Positions 7,828-16,787 of a stretch of 64,000 bases of DNA are shown one piece after another. The DNA is from Streptomyces sp. CA-210063. Lineage in GTDB: Bacteria > Actinomycetota > Actinomycetes > Streptomycetales > Streptomycetaceae. The notes under the pieces were generated by a model, which did no database searches, had not been told where the DNA came from, and worked only from the letters and a program-made list of their open reading frames with translations. Position numbers and translations under genes: made by a program. The stretch spans positions 1,426,001-1,490,000 of the forward strand of contig NZ_CP102512.1 of assembly GCF_024612015.1 (NCBI RefSeq), given 5' to 3'. How positions within the stretch are numbered: position 1 is the stretch's first letter; each line of letters opens with the position of its first letter.

Positions 7828-8118
7828 GGACGCGCGTGGTGTCGATGCCGTCGGTGGAGTGGTTCGAGGGAGTGGTTCGAGGAACAGTCGCGCGCGTACC
7901 GCGAGAGCGTGCTGCCGCCGTCCGTGAAGGCCCGCGTGGCGGTCGAGGCGGGGATCGGTCCGACCTGGTACCGGTACGTCGGTGACCACGGCCGCATCGT
8001 CTCCCTCGAGCACTTCGGCGCCTCCGCCGACGCGAAGACGCTGTTCGCCGAGTACGGCTTCACCCCCGAGAACGTCGTCGCCGCCGCCAGGGAATCCCTG
8101 ACCGCCGTGCACGGTTGA
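7828..8118 (+). pseudogene. tkt: 3' remnant of a transketolase gene
   Basis: Reading starts in TRVVSMPSVEWFE, shifts frame at a 13-bp tandem duplication (AGTGGTTCGAGGG at 7858-7870, repeated with one change at 7871-7883), then continues through WFEEQSRAYRESVLPPSVKA and IVSLEHFGASAD to GFTPENVVAAARESLTAVHG. This is the C-terminal domain of transketolase, about 95 of roughly 690 residues. The catalytic thiamine-diphosphate domains are absent. The remnant lies 28 bp before tal, so the original gene order was tkt-tal-zwf-opcA. The loss coincides with the insertion element to its left and would have removed the operon's usual promoter. Confidence 0.88.
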
Positions 8119-8146
8119 CGCGAGCGCCTGAAGGAAGATGCTCATT

Positions 8147-9319
8147 GTGACCACCGAAACGACCGCGGCGACCACCGCCCCGGACCCCCTGAAGCGCCTC
8201 TCCGACGAGGGCGTCTCCATCTGGCTCGACGACCTCTCCCGCGAGCGCCTCACCTCCGGCAACCTCGCGGAGCTCATCGAGAAGCGGCACGTCGTCGGCG
8301 TGACCACCAACCCGTCCATCTTCCAGGCCGCCATCGGCTCGGGAGAGGGCTACGAGGACCAGCTCGCCGACCTCGCCGTGCGCGGTGTGACGGTCGACGA
8401 GGCCGTACGGATGATGACGACCGCCGACGTACGCGCCGCCGCCGATGTCCTGCGCCCGGTGTACGACGCGACGGCGGGCCGGGACGGCCGGGTCTCCATC
8501 GAGGTCGACCCCCGGCTGGCCCACCACACCGCGGCGACCGTCGCCGAGGCCAAGCAGCTCGCCTGGCTCGTCGACCGCCCCAACGTGATGATCAAGATCC
8601 CGGCGACGAAGGCCGGCCTCCCCGCCATCACCGAGGTCATCGGCCTCGGCATCAGCGTCAACGTCACGCTGATCTTCTCGCTGGAGCGCCACTACGAGGT
8701 CATGCACGCCTATCTGGCGGGCCTGGAGAAGGCGCAGGCGGCGGGCCTCGATCTGTCCGCCATCCACTCCGTCGCCTCCTTCTTCGTCTCCCGCGTCGAC
8801 GCCGAGATCGACAAGCGGCTGACCCTGCTGGGCACCGACGAGGCGCTCACCCTCAGAGGCCGCGCGGCGCTCGCCAACGCGCGGCTCGCGTACGAGGCGT
8901 ACCAAGAGGTGTTCGGCCACGCCGGCGACGCGACCCACCCCGGCAGCCGCTGGACCGCCCTCGCCGGGGCCCGCGCCAACAAGCAGCGCCCGCTGTGGGC
9001 CTCGACCGGCGTGAAGGACCCGGCGTACAAGGACACCCTGTACGTCGACGAGTTGGTCGCGCCCGGCACCGTCAACACGATGCCGGAGGCCACGCTCGAC
9101 GCGGCCGCGGCCCGTGGCGTCATCCACGGGGACACGGTGAGCGGCGGCTACGCGCAGGCCCGCGCCGACCTCGCGGCCGTGGAGGCGCTCGGTGTCTCCT
9201 ACGACGAGGTCGTGCGGCAGTTGGAGGACGAGGGCGTCGCCAAGTTCGAGGCGGCGTGGCAGGACCTGCTGGACGCGGTGGCGAAGTCCTTGAACAGCAA
9301 GGGAGTTGATGGGGAATGA
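8147..9319 (+). CDS. tal: Transaldolase
   Basis: A 390-residue transaldolase of the long actinobacterial type, which moves a dihydroxyacetone unit between sugar phosphates in the non-oxidative pentose phosphate pathway. Family signatures are clear: [28 protein letters not shown], the Schiff-base lysine in [14 protein letters not shown], and [21 protein letters not shown] at 8147 was chosen because GGAAG ends nine bases upstream; the in-frame ATG at 8138 touches that ribosome binding site directly. The stop overlaps the zwf start (ATGA). It is the first intact gene of the pentose phosphate operon, preceded by a broken tkt. Confidence 0.95.
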   Translation: MTTETTAATTAPDPLKRLSDEGVSIWLDDLSRERLTSGNLAELIEKRHVVGVTTNPSIFQAAIGSGEGYEDQLADLAVRGVTVDEAVRMMTTADVRAAADVLRPVYDATAGRDGRVSIEVDPRLAHHTAATVAEAKQLAWLVDRPNVMIKIPATKAGLPAITEVIGLGISVNVTLIFSLERHYEVMHAYLAGLEKAQAAGLDLSAIHSVASFFVSRVDAEIDKRLTLLGTDEALTLRGRAALANARLAYEAYQEVFGHAGDATHPGSRWTALAGARANKQRPLWASTGVKDPAYKDTLYVDELVAPGTVNTMPEATLDAAAARGVIHGDTVSGGYAQARADLAAVEALGVSYDEVVRQLEDEGVAKFEAAWQDLLDAVAKSLNSKGVDGE

Positions 9320-10845
9320 CCGCCGAGTGGCTCAACCCGCTCCGGGACCCGGGCGACCGCAGGCTCCCCCGGATCGCGGGCCCGTCCGGGCTCGTCATCT
9401 TCGGGGTGACCGGTGACCTGTCCCGCAAGAAGCTGATGCCTGCCGTGTACGACCTGGCCAACCGCGGTCTGCTGCCACCGGGCTTCTCGCTCGTCGGCTT
9501 CGCCCGTCGGGACTGGGAGGACGAGGACTTCGCGCAGATCGTGCACGACGCGGTGCGTGAGCACGCGCGCACCGAGTTCCGCGAGGAGGTCTGGCAGCAG
9601 CTCGCCGAGGGCATGCGGTTCATCCCGGGCGACTTCGGCGACGACGAGGCGTTCAAGCGGCTCCGCGAGGCCGTCGAGGAGCTGGACTCCTCCCGGGGGA
9701 CGGGCGGCAACTTCGCCTTCTATCTCTCCGTGCCGCCGAAGTTCTTCCCGAAGGTCGTCAAGCAGCTCAAGAAGCACGGGCTGGCCAGTCCGCCCGAGGG
9801 TTCCTGGCGGCGCGCGGTCATCGAGAAGCCGTTCGGCCACGACCTGGTCAGCGCGCGTGAGCTGAACGCGGTCGTGCACGACGTGTTCGACCCCGAGCAG
9901 GTCTTCCGCATCGACCACTACCTCGGCAAGGAGACCGTCCAGAACATCCTGGCGCTCCGCTTCGCCAACCAGATGTACGAGCCCATCTGGAACCGGAGTT
10001 ACGTCGACCACGTGCAGATCACGATGGCCGAGGACATCGGCATCGGTGGTCGCGCCGGGTACTACGACGGCATCGGCTCGGCCCGTGACGTCATCCAGAA
10101 CCACCTCCTCCAACTGCTGGCCCTGACCGCCATGGAGGAACCGGCCGCGTTCGACGCCGAGTCGCTGCTCACCGAGAAGCTCAAGGCGCTGAAGGCCGTG
10201 CGGCTGCCGGACGACCTGGGCCGGCACACCGTGCGCGGTCAGTACGCGGCCGGCTGGCAGGGCGGCGAGCGGGTGCTCGGCTATCTGGAGGAGGACGGCA
10301 TCGACCGTTCCTCGACCACGGACACCTACGCGGCGATCAAGCTGGGCATCGACAACCGCCGTTGGGCGGGAGTCCCCTTCTATCTGCGGACGGGCAAACG
10401 CCTCGGCCGCCGCGTCACGGAGATCGCGGTCGTCTTCCAGCGCGCCCCGCACTCCCCGTTCGACTCCACGGCCACCGAGGAGCTGGGGCAGAACGCGATC
10501 GTCATCCGGGTGCAGCCGGACGAGGGCATGACCGTGCGCTTCGGTTCGAAGGTGCCGGGTACCTCCATGGAGATCCGGGACGTCACGATGGACTTCGCGT
10601 ACGGCGAGTCGTTCACGGAGTCCAGCCCGGAGGCGTACGAACGGCTGATCCTTGACGTGCTGCTCGGCGACGCCAACCTCTTCCCCCGCCATCAGGAGGT
10701 GGAGGAGTCCTGGAGGATCCTCGACCCGGTCGAGGAGTACTGGGCCAAGCAGGGCAGGCCCGCGCAGTACGCCTCGGGCAGTTGGGGCCCCGAGGAAGCG
10801 GACGAGATGCTCGCACGAGACGGACGGAGCTGGCGCAGGCCATGA
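9316..10845 (+). CDS. zwf: Glucose-6-phosphate 1-dehydrogenase
   Basis: A 509-residue enzyme that oxidises glucose 6-phosphate to 6-phosphogluconolactone with reduction of NADP+. It has the dinucleotide-binding start [18 protein letters not shown] (residues 28-44), the substrate segment EKPFGHD (170-176) and the active-site signature RIDHYLGKE (198-206). Normal length. The start overlaps tal by four bases and the stop overlaps opcA by four, so translation is coupled. Its usual assembly factor OpcA is encoded next. Confidence 0.96.
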   Translation: MTAEWLNPLRDPGDRRLPRIAGPSGLVIFGVTGDLSRKKLMPAVYDLANRGLLPPGFSLVGFARRDWEDEDFAQIVHDAVREHARTEFREEVWQQLAEGMRFIPGDFGDDEAFKRLREAVEELDSSRGTGGNFAFYLSVPPKFFPKVVKQLKKHGLASPPEGSWRRAVIEKPFGHDLVSARELNAVVHDVFDPEQVFRIDHYLGKETVQNILALRFANQMYEPIWNRSYVDHVQITMAEDIGIGGRAGYYDGIGSARDVIQNHLLQLLALTAMEEPAAFDAESLLTEKLKALKAVRLPDDLGRHTVRGQYAAGWQGGERVLGYLEEDGIDRSSTTDTYAAIKLGIDNRRWAGVPFYLRTGKRLGRRVTEIAVVFQRAPHSPFDSTATEELGQNAIVIRVQPDEGMTVRFGSKVPGTSMEIRDVTMDFAYGESFTESSPEAYERLILDVLLGDANLFPRHQEVEESWRILDPVEEYWAKQGRPAQYASGSWGPEEADEMLARDGRSWRRP

Positions 10846-11807
10846 AGATCGACCTGAGCGACACCACGGCAAGCAAGATCAACAAGGCCCTGGTGCGGGG
10901 CCGCCGGGCCATCGGCACACCCGCCGTGGGCATGGTCCTCACGATGGTGATCGTGACGGACGAGGAGAACGCGTACGACTCGATCAAGGCGGCCGAGGAA
11001 GCCTCGCACGAGCACCCCTCGCGCACCCTGGTCGTCATCAAGCGGCACGCCCGCACGCCGAAGGACCGGACGAAGTCGCACCTGGACGCCGAGGTACGGG
11101 TCGGCGCCGACGCGGGCACCGGCGAGACGGTCGTGCTGCGGACGTACGGCGAGGTGTCCGACCACGCCGACTCCGTGGTCCTGCCGCTGCTGCTGCCGGA
11201 CGCGCCGGTGGTGGTGTGGTGGCCCGTCGACGCCCCGGAGAACCCGGCGAAGGACCCGCTGGGCGCGCTCGCCCAGCGCCGGATCACCGACATGTACGCC
11301 GTGGAGACCCCGCTCGCCGCGCTCGAACAGCGGGTCGCCTCCTACACGCCCGGGGACACCGACCTGGCCTGGACCCGGCTGACGCCGTGGCGTTCGATGC
11401 TCGCGGCCGCCCTCGACCAGGCCAAGGAGACCATCACCTCGGCCGCCGTGGAGAGCGAGGCCGACAACCCGAGCGCCGAACTGCTGGCCCGCTGGCTGGA
11501 GGCCCGCCTCGGCGTGTCCGTCGAGCGGGTCCTGACCGCCGGGCCGGTCGTGACGGGTGTACGCCTCGGCACCGAGAAGGGCGAGATCGTCATCGACCGC
11601 CCCGAGGGCCCGCTCGCCACGCTCACCCTGCCGGGCCAGCCGTCGCGCACCCTCGCCCTGAAGGTGCGCGCCACCTCCGAGCTGATCGCCGAGGAACTGC
11701 GCCGCCTCGACGCCGACGAGATGTACGCCATCGCCCTGCGCGGAGGCGAGAACACCGGCGAGAAGGCCCTTCGAAACGTTCGTGACGCTCAGGGAGAAGT
11801 GAACTGA
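10842..11807 (+). CDS. opcA: Glucose-6-phosphate dehydrogenase assembly protein OpcA
   Basis: A 321-residue OpcA family protein ([18 protein letters not shown] start; GTPAVGMVLTMVIVTDE, then VVVWWPVDAPENPAKDPLG in the middle). In cyanobacteria and actinobacteria OpcA sits beside zwf and activates or assembles the dehydrogenase. The longer open frame begins upstream, but the ATG at 10842 overlaps the zwf stop in ATGA and matches the family start. gnd starts one base after the stop codon. Confidence 0.94.
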   Translation: MKIDLSDTTASKINKALVRGRRAIGTPAVGMVLTMVIVTDEENAYDSIKAAEEASHEHPSRTLVVIKRHARTPKDRTKSHLDAEVRVGADAGTGETVVLRTYGEVSDHADSVVLPLLLPDAPVVVWWPVDAPENPAKDPLGALAQRRITDMYAVETPLAALEQRVASYTPGDTDLAWTRLTPWRSMLAAALDQAKETITSAAVESEADNPSAELLARWLEARLGVSVERVLTAGPVVTGVRLGTEKGEIVIDRPEGPLATLTLPGQPSRTLALKVRATSELIAEELRRLDADEMYAIALRGGENTGEKALRNVRDAQGEVN

Positions 11808-11808
11808 C

Positions 11809-12696
11809 ATGGCAGCGATGCAGCTGGGCCTGATCGGTCTCGGCAAGATGGGCGGCAACATGCGCCAGCGGATCCGCCGCGCCGGCCACACCGTCGTCGG
11901 CTACGACCGCAACCCCGATGTCTCCGACGTGGGCAGCCTGGCCGAACTGGTCGAGCGCCTCGACGGCCCGCGCACCGTCTGGGTGATGGTCCCGGCCGGT
12001 GGCCCCACCCAGTCCGTCGTCGACGAGCTGGCGGAGCTGCTGTCGCCCGGCGACACGGTCGTCGACGGCGGCAACTCCCGCTGGACGGACGACGAGAAGC
12101 ACGCGGCCGAGCTGGGCGCGAAGGGCATCGGCTTCGTCGACGCGGGCGTCTCCGGTGGTGTGTGGGGCCTGCAGAACGGCTATGCCCTGATGGTCGGCGG
12201 CGACAAGGAGCACGTCGAGCGGCTCCAGCCGATCTTCGAGGCGCTCAAGCCGGAGGGGCCGTACGGCTATGTCCACGCCGGCAAGGTCGGCGCCGGGCAC
12301 TTCTCCAAGATGGTCCACAACGGCATCGAGTACGCGATGATGCAGGCGTACGCCGAGGGCTGGGAGCTGCTGGAGAAGGTCGACTCGGTGACGGACGTCC
12401 GCGAGGTCTTCCGCTCCTGGCAGGACGGCACCGTCATCCGCTCCTGGCTGCTCGACCTCGCCGTCAACGCGCTCGACGAGGACGAGCACCTGAAGAAGCT
12501 GCGCGGGTACGCCGAGGACTCCGGTGAGGGGCGGTGGACGGTCGAGGCCGCCATCGACAACGCGGTGCCGCTGCCCGCCATCACCGCGTCGTTGTTCGCG
12601 CGGTTCGCTTCGCGCCAGGACGACTCGCCGCAGATGAAGATGATCGCGGCGTTGCGTAATCAGTTCGGCGGGCATGCGGTCGAGTCGACGAAGTAG
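11809..12696 (+). CDS. gnd: 6-phosphogluconate dehydrogenase, decarboxylating, short form
   Basis: A 295-residue enzyme of the short GndA/YqeC-like class, which converts 6-phosphogluconate to ribulose 5-phosphate and CO2. Visible motifs are the Rossmann loop GLIGLGKMGGNM, VDGGNSRW, the substrate loop DAGVSGGVWGLQNGYALMVGG and the catalytic lysine/asparagine segment GHFSKMVHNGIEYAMMQ. Short forms are often NAD+-dependent; the cofactor was not established here. A second in-frame ATG nine bases downstream is possible. The gene ends the operon and is followed by the C-rich hairpin repeat at 12749. Confidence 0.93.
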   Translation: MAAMQLGLIGLGKMGGNMRQRIRRAGHTVVGYDRNPDVSDVGSLAELVERLDGPRTVWVMVPAGGPTQSVVDELAELLSPGDTVVDGGNSRWTDDEKHAAELGAKGIGFVDAGVSGGVWGLQNGYALMVGGDKEHVERLQPIFEALKPEGPYGYVHAGKVGAGHFSKMVHNGIEYAMMQAYAEGWELLEKVDSVTDVREVFRSWQDGTVIRSWLLDLAVNALDEDEHLKKLRGYAEDSGEGRWTVEAAIDNAVPLPAITASLFARFASRQDDSPQMKMIAALRNQFGGHAVESTK

Positions 12697-12734
12697 GGGT
12701 TCGTCGTTCTGGGCATGTGCGGGAGCGTCGTGGC

Positions 12735-12770
12735 TTGTCGCCCAGTTCCCCGCGCCCCTTGGGGCGCGGG
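12735..12770. repeat. Copy 1 of a dispersed GC-rich intergenic repeat with terminator hairpin
   Basis: GTCGCCCAGTTCCCCGCGCC leads into a perfect 10-bp stem (CCCGCGCCCC, loop TT) at 12749-12770. The same text recurs in variant form near 21.7, 29.9 and 55.7 kb, always just past a gene end. Here it closes the gnd operon and the opposing phosphotransferase gene. Confidence 0.8.
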
Positions 12771-12783
12771 TGAGCTGAGGTCT

Positions 12784-13623
12784 TCAGCACAGTAGGGCGG
12801 CGGTGAATGTGGCGCGGTGGGTGGTCAGCCATGTCTGGATGCGGTCCCAGCGGGTCCAGCCTCCCCGCTCGGCCAGGACCCGCCGGTAGACAGAGTCCCC
12901 CTCAGCCACCCGCGCTGCTACGAAGTCGCGACAGATCGCTGTCGTCTGTTCGATGACTTCGGGCAGCTCGGCGCGTTCTTGTGCGGAGAGGCCGTAGCTG
13001 TCGGCGAGGACGCGTAGGCGTCGGGGGGCGTCCAGGGCCCCGCCCGGATAGAGGGCTGCCGCCGATTCGGGGTCGAGCATGGGGATCCAGTAGCGGGCCG
13101 CCATGGCCACGTCCCAGACGGGGCGGCCCGGTGCCGCCAGGTCGAAGTCGATGAAGGCGGTGGCGTGGCCGTCGCGGAAGACGACGTTGTCGGGGCAGAC
13201 GTCGTTGTGGCAGAGGAGCGGTCCGCCCTCGGGGTCGGCCAGGTCGCGGGGCCAGTCGACGCAGGGGTCGACCGGAAGGGCCGCACTCGCCGCGTGCAGG
13301 TCCCGCAGCAGACTCCCGACGGACGCGAGGGCGCTGTCCGTCAGCGCCCAGGGTGGGAACGGCGGCAGTGCCACATCGCCGGGGACGAAGGTCAGCCGCT
13401 CGCGGCCGTCCGCGGTGCGGCCGACGGGGAGCGGGGCCCCGTCGAAACCGTGCCGCCGCAGCGCGCGGAGGTGGGCGTGGAGGGCGGGTGCGGTGCGCGG
13501 CGCCGGGCGGTCGACGAGGGAGCCCTGTCGGAAGACCGCGCCCGCGTTCACCATGCCGCCGACGAGCGCTTCGCCGCCGTGCGGAAAGTCCGGTGCCCCA
13601 CCGTCGACCGTCATGTCGAGCAC
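12784..13623 (-). CDS. Aminoglycoside phosphotransferase-fold kinase (APH family)
   Basis: A 279-residue small-molecule kinase. The catalytic loop is HNDVCPDNVVF and the metal-binding DFD is in TAFIDFDLAAPG, the two hallmarks of the APH/choline-kinase fold. There is an N-terminal lobe with GGMVNAGAVFRQG and VGRTADGRERLTFVPGD. Streptomyces genomes hold many such proteins; most are not resistance enzymes, and the substrate here is unknown. The start is GTG at 13623 or ATG three codons later. Its end faces the pentose phosphate operon, and it is divergent from the dioxygenase fusion gene. Confidence 0.8.
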   Translation of the reverse strand: MLDMTVDGGAPDFPHGGEALVGGMVNAGAVFRQGSLVDRPAPRTAPALHAHLRALRRHGFDGAPLPVGRTADGRERLTFVPGDVALPPFPPWALTDSALASVGSLLRDLHAASAALPVDPCVDWPRDLADPEGGPLLCHNDVCPDNVVFRDGHATAFIDFDLAAPGRPVWDVAMAARYWIPMLDPESAAALYPGGALDAPRRLRVLADSYGLSAQERAELPEVIEQTTAICRDFVAARVAEGDSVYRRVLAERGGWTRWDRIQTWLTTHRATFTAALLC

Positions 13624-13807
13624 GCTACCGCCTGCCCTCGAAGGCTCCCGTGCTGTGGCGGAATGCGATATTCACCCGCATTATTGCCAGATGTGTACAT
13701 GGCGTGAACTGTCGCTGTGGCCGGAACCCCGCCCCCGGTAGCGTGCGCCCCCTGTCCCGTATGCACGTCGCATGCATCCCGTATGCCTTTGCACGAAGGA
13801 AACGCCG

Positions 13808-16720
13808 ATGGCCGAGACCGGGCAGCAAGATCAGCGGTACGAGCGGTACGAAGGGGGCAGCCCCGAGGCCGAGCGGCTCGTGTTCGAGCGGTTGGCGCGG
13901 GAGCTGATGGAGGTCCAGGTCAGGAACCGGCGGGCCGGGGGCGGCAGGATCGAACGAGCGTTCCATGCGAAGGCTCCGCTGGGTGTGGAGAACGCGCGGC
14001 TGCGCTTCCACGACGATCTGCCGGCGGCGTTGCGGGTCGGTTTCGCGCAGCCCGGCGCCGACTATCCGGCGGTGGTCCGGCTGTCCAACGCGAGCGGTAT
14101 CCGGCAGGGCGACGGCTCGCCCGACCTGCGGGGCGCGGCCGTGCGCGTGCAGGTGTCGGAGGGCGTGAGCCATGACCTGCTGGCCACCAGTTATCCGGTG
14201 TCGCACGCGAGCAACGCCCGGGAGTTCGTGGCGTTCGCCAAGGCCATGGCGGGAGCGCGGACTCCTTTGCACAAGGCGTTCGGGCTGTTCGTGAAGCTGC
14301 CGTTGGCGGTGGGGCTGGGAACGGCTACGCGAATGCGGCGGAACGTACAGGACGCCACCCGACGGACCGTCAATTCCCTTGCTAATGAGACCTATTGGAG
14401 CCGTGGGGCGATTCTGTGGGGCGAGGCCGGGCCCGTGCGCTATCTGTTGCGGCCGGCGCCCGGTACGCCGACGGCGGCCGAACCCGACCGCCGGGACCCG
14501 GACTTCCTGCACCGGGAGCTCGCGCGGCGGCTCGGGCAGGCGGATGTGGCGTTCGACCTGTGTGTGCAGCGGTACGTGGACGAGCGGCGTACACCGATCG
14601 AGGACGCGGCGGTGGAGTGGAAGGACGCGGTGGCGCCGACCGTGCCGATCGCCCGGCTCACCATCCCCGCCCAGGAGTTGGACGGCGCCGAGGCACGGGC
14701 GGCGGCACGGCGGATCGAGGATCTGACCTTCAACCCCTGGTACACGACCGATGAGTTCCGGCCACTGGGGAACATCAACCGGGCGCGGAAGGCGGGGTAC
14801 CAGGCGGGCGGCGGACACCGTCTCGGGCTGCGCTTCGTCACCGCGGAACCCTTGCGCAACAGGCTGCTCGGCCGTCTCGTGGGACCCGCCTTCGGGCTGC
14901 TGAACCGTGTCGTGCCGTGGCACCGGCTGCCGTTGTCGCTGAGCCTGCTGAACCTGGTGTTCCTGCGGCGGGTGCTGCGCCGGCTGAACCTGATCGACAC
15001 CGAGGTGCGCGAGGCACCGCCGAAGGCCCAGCCCGTGCCGGAGCCGATCCCGGAGCGGCTGCGCACGGAGCGGTCGTACGACGGGACGTACAACGATCTG
15101 TCGGAGCCGAGGATGGGCGCGGTGGGCGCCGCCTTCGGGCGGAACCTGAAGCCGGACTACCGGCCGGACACCTTCGACACGCCGAACCCGGTGACGGTCA
15201 GCCGTCAGCTGCTGTACCGCGAGAGCTTCGTGCCCGCCACCTCGCTCAATGTGCTGGCGGCGGCGTGGATCCAGTTCCAGGTGCACGACTGGGTGAACCA
15301 CCGGCGGTACAAGACGGGTGGCCGCAGTGTGGAGGTGCCGCTGCCGCCCGGCTTCGACGGTGACTGGCAGAACGTGCCGGGCGGGCCGACGGAACGGGTG
15401 ATGCGGTTCGCGGAGAACGAGGGCATCGAGGCACCCGGGCGGCCGCCGATCCTGTTCGCCAACTCCGCCTCGCACTGGTGGGACGGCTCCGAGGTGTACG
15501 GCGAGAACGAGCGGACCGCGCGGTTCCTGCGCGAACCGGACGGGGGCGCCAAACTCCGCCTGGAAGATGGCCACTTGCCGGGCAGCCCGAACGGTATCCC
15601 GCTCACCGGGTTCAACGAGAGCTGGTGGATGGGGCTCAGCGCGATGCACACGCTGTTCGCGCGGGAGCACAACGCGGTGTGCGACGCGCTGCGCGCCGAG
15701 TACCCGTCGATGAGCGAGGAGAAGGTGTACCACACGGCCCGGCTCGTGGTGTCCGCGCTGATCGCGAAGATCCACACCGTGGAGTGGACCCCGGCGATCC
15801 TCGCCACCGAGGCGATCGATCTCGCACTGCACACCAACTGGGCGGGCCCGCCGAAGAACTGGCTCAACCAGCTGGGCCTGTGGCTGTTCGAGGCGCACTC
15901 GCTGACGGGCATCCCGAAGACACTGCCGGACCACCACGCGGCGCCGTACTCGCTGACCGAGGACTTCACGACCGTCTACCGGATGCATCCGCTGATCCCG
16001 GACGACTTCGAGCTGCGGGAGCACCAGTTCGGGCGGCGGCTGGAGACGGTGGGCTTCCTGGACATCCAGGGCGGGGCCGCCGAGTCGCAGATCCGGAAGA
16101 CCGGTCTCGCGAACTCGCTGTACTCGTTCGGCATCGCCCACCCCGGCGCGATCACGCTCCACAACTTCCCTCGCTCGCTGCAGCGCTTCGAGCGCGACGG
16201 GGAGATCATCGATCTGTCGGTCGTCGACCTCGTCCGGACCCGCAGGCGGGGCGTGCCGCGCTACAACGACTTCCGGGCCGGGCTGCACCAGGGGCGGATC
16301 CGCTCCTTCGAGGAGCTGACCGAGAATCCTCAGACGCTGGCGCGGCTGAAGGACGTCTACCGGGACGTCGACGAGATCGACACCGTGGTCGGTCTGTTCG
16401 CGGAGAACCCGCCGGAGGGTTTCGGGTTCAGCGACACGGCGTTCCGCATCTTCATCCTGATGGCCAGCCGGCGCCTGCAGAGCGACCGGTTCCTGACCGT
16501 CGACTACCGGCCGGAGGTCTACACACCGCTCGGTATCGACTGGGTCGAGAAGGGCGGCATGAACTCCGTAGTCCTGCGCCACTGCCCGGAGTTGGCCCCG
16601 CTCCTGCCGCGCGGCGCGAGCGCGTTCGCACCATGGCGGACGGTACGGGAGACCGGCAACGGCATTGCGGGCAACGGAAGTTCGAGCGACGACGGTACGA
16701 GCGACGGCGGTTCACCATGA
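13808..16720 (+). CDS. Fusion of a catalase-like domain with a fatty-acid alpha-dioxygenase-like haem peroxidase
   Basis: A 970-residue two-domain protein. Residues about 30-350 resemble the catalase fold: ERAFHAKAPLG matches the catalase distal-histidine segment, with VVRLSNASG and LRGAAVRVQV following. The usual haem-tyrosine motif of catalases is not evident. Residues about 420-950 closely follow plant alpha-dioxygenases: AAWIQFQVHDWVNH (distal His), WWDGSEVYGEN, LFAREHNAVCDALR, RLVVSALIAKIHTVEWT and TVYRMHPLIPDDF. The last contains the paired catalytic Tyr and proximal His spaced Y-R-M-H. Alpha-dioxygenases turn fatty acids into 2-hydroperoxides; a catalase-like partner could convert the hydroperoxide, as in coral allene-oxide synthase fusions. 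ATG at 13808 has GAAGGA eight bases upstream. No signal peptide. Confidence 0.8.
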   Translation: MAETGQQDQRYERYEGGSPEAERLVFERLARELMEVQVRNRRAGGGRIERAFHAKAPLGVENARLRFHDDLPAALRVGFAQPGADYPAVVRLSNASGIRQGDGSPDLRGAAVRVQVSEGVSHDLLATSYPVSHASNAREFVAFAKAMAGARTPLHKAFGLFVKLPLAVGLGTATRMRRNVQDATRRTVNSLANETYWSRGAILWGEAGPVRYLLRPAPGTPTAAEPDRRDPDFLHRELARRLGQADVAFDLCVQRYVDERRTPIEDAAVEWKDAVAPTVPIARLTIPAQELDGAEARAAARRIEDLTFNPWYTTDEFRPLGNINRARKAGYQAGGGHRLGLRFVTAEPLRNRLLGRLVGPAFGLLNRVVPWHRLPLSLSLLNLVFLRRVLRRLNLIDTEVREAPPKAQPVPEPIPERLRTERSYDGTYNDLSEPRMGAVGAAFGRNLKPDYRPDTFDTPNPVTVSRQLLYRESFVPATSLNVLAAAWIQFQVHDWVNHRRYKTGGRSVEVPLPPGFDGDWQNVPGGPTERVMRFAENEGIEAPGRPPILFANSASHWWDGSEVYGENERTARFLREPDGGAKLRLEDGHLPGSPNGIPLTGFNESWWMGLSAMHTLFAREHNAVCDALRAEYPSMSEEKVYHTARLVVSALIAKIHTVEWTPAILATEAIDLALHTNWAGPPKNWLNQLGLWLFEAHSLTGIPKTLPDHHAAPYSLTEDFTTVYRMHPLIPDDFELREHQFGRRLETVGFLDIQGGAAESQIRKTGLANSLYSFGIAHPGAITLHNFPRSLQRFERDGEIIDLSVVDLVRTRRRGVPRYNDFRAGLHQGRIRSFEELTENPQTLARLKDVYRDVDEIDTVVGLFAENPPEGFGFSDTAFRIFILMASRRLQSDRFLTVDYRPEVYTPLGIDWVEKGGMNSVVLRHCPELAPLLPRGASAFAPWRTVRETGNGIAGNGSSSDDGTSDGGSP

Positions 16721-16733
16721 CGCCGTGACACAC

Positions 16734-16761
16734 GACCCGGGGGTGTGACAGGCCCCGGGTC
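16734..16761 (+). terminator. Hairpin after the dioxygenase fusion gene
   Basis: Nine-base arms (GACCCGGGG and CCCCGGGTC) with a ten-base loop begin 14 bp after the stop codon and end 26 bp before the next start. It may act as a terminator or attenuator between the two genes. Confidence 0.5.
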
Positions 16762-16787
16762 CGAACCACACAACGGGGGAAAGACGA

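Noticed and set aside
12784..13623. Aminoglycoside resistance determinant
   Set aside because: Only the general APH kinase motifs are present; the family is broad and the surroundings give no resistance context.
13625..16582. A 985-codon minus-strand frame opposite the dioxygenase fusion
   Set aside because: A shadow frame: the plus strand carries haem-peroxidase motifs and a ribosome binding site, and the minus-strand product is Arg/His/Val-rich with none.
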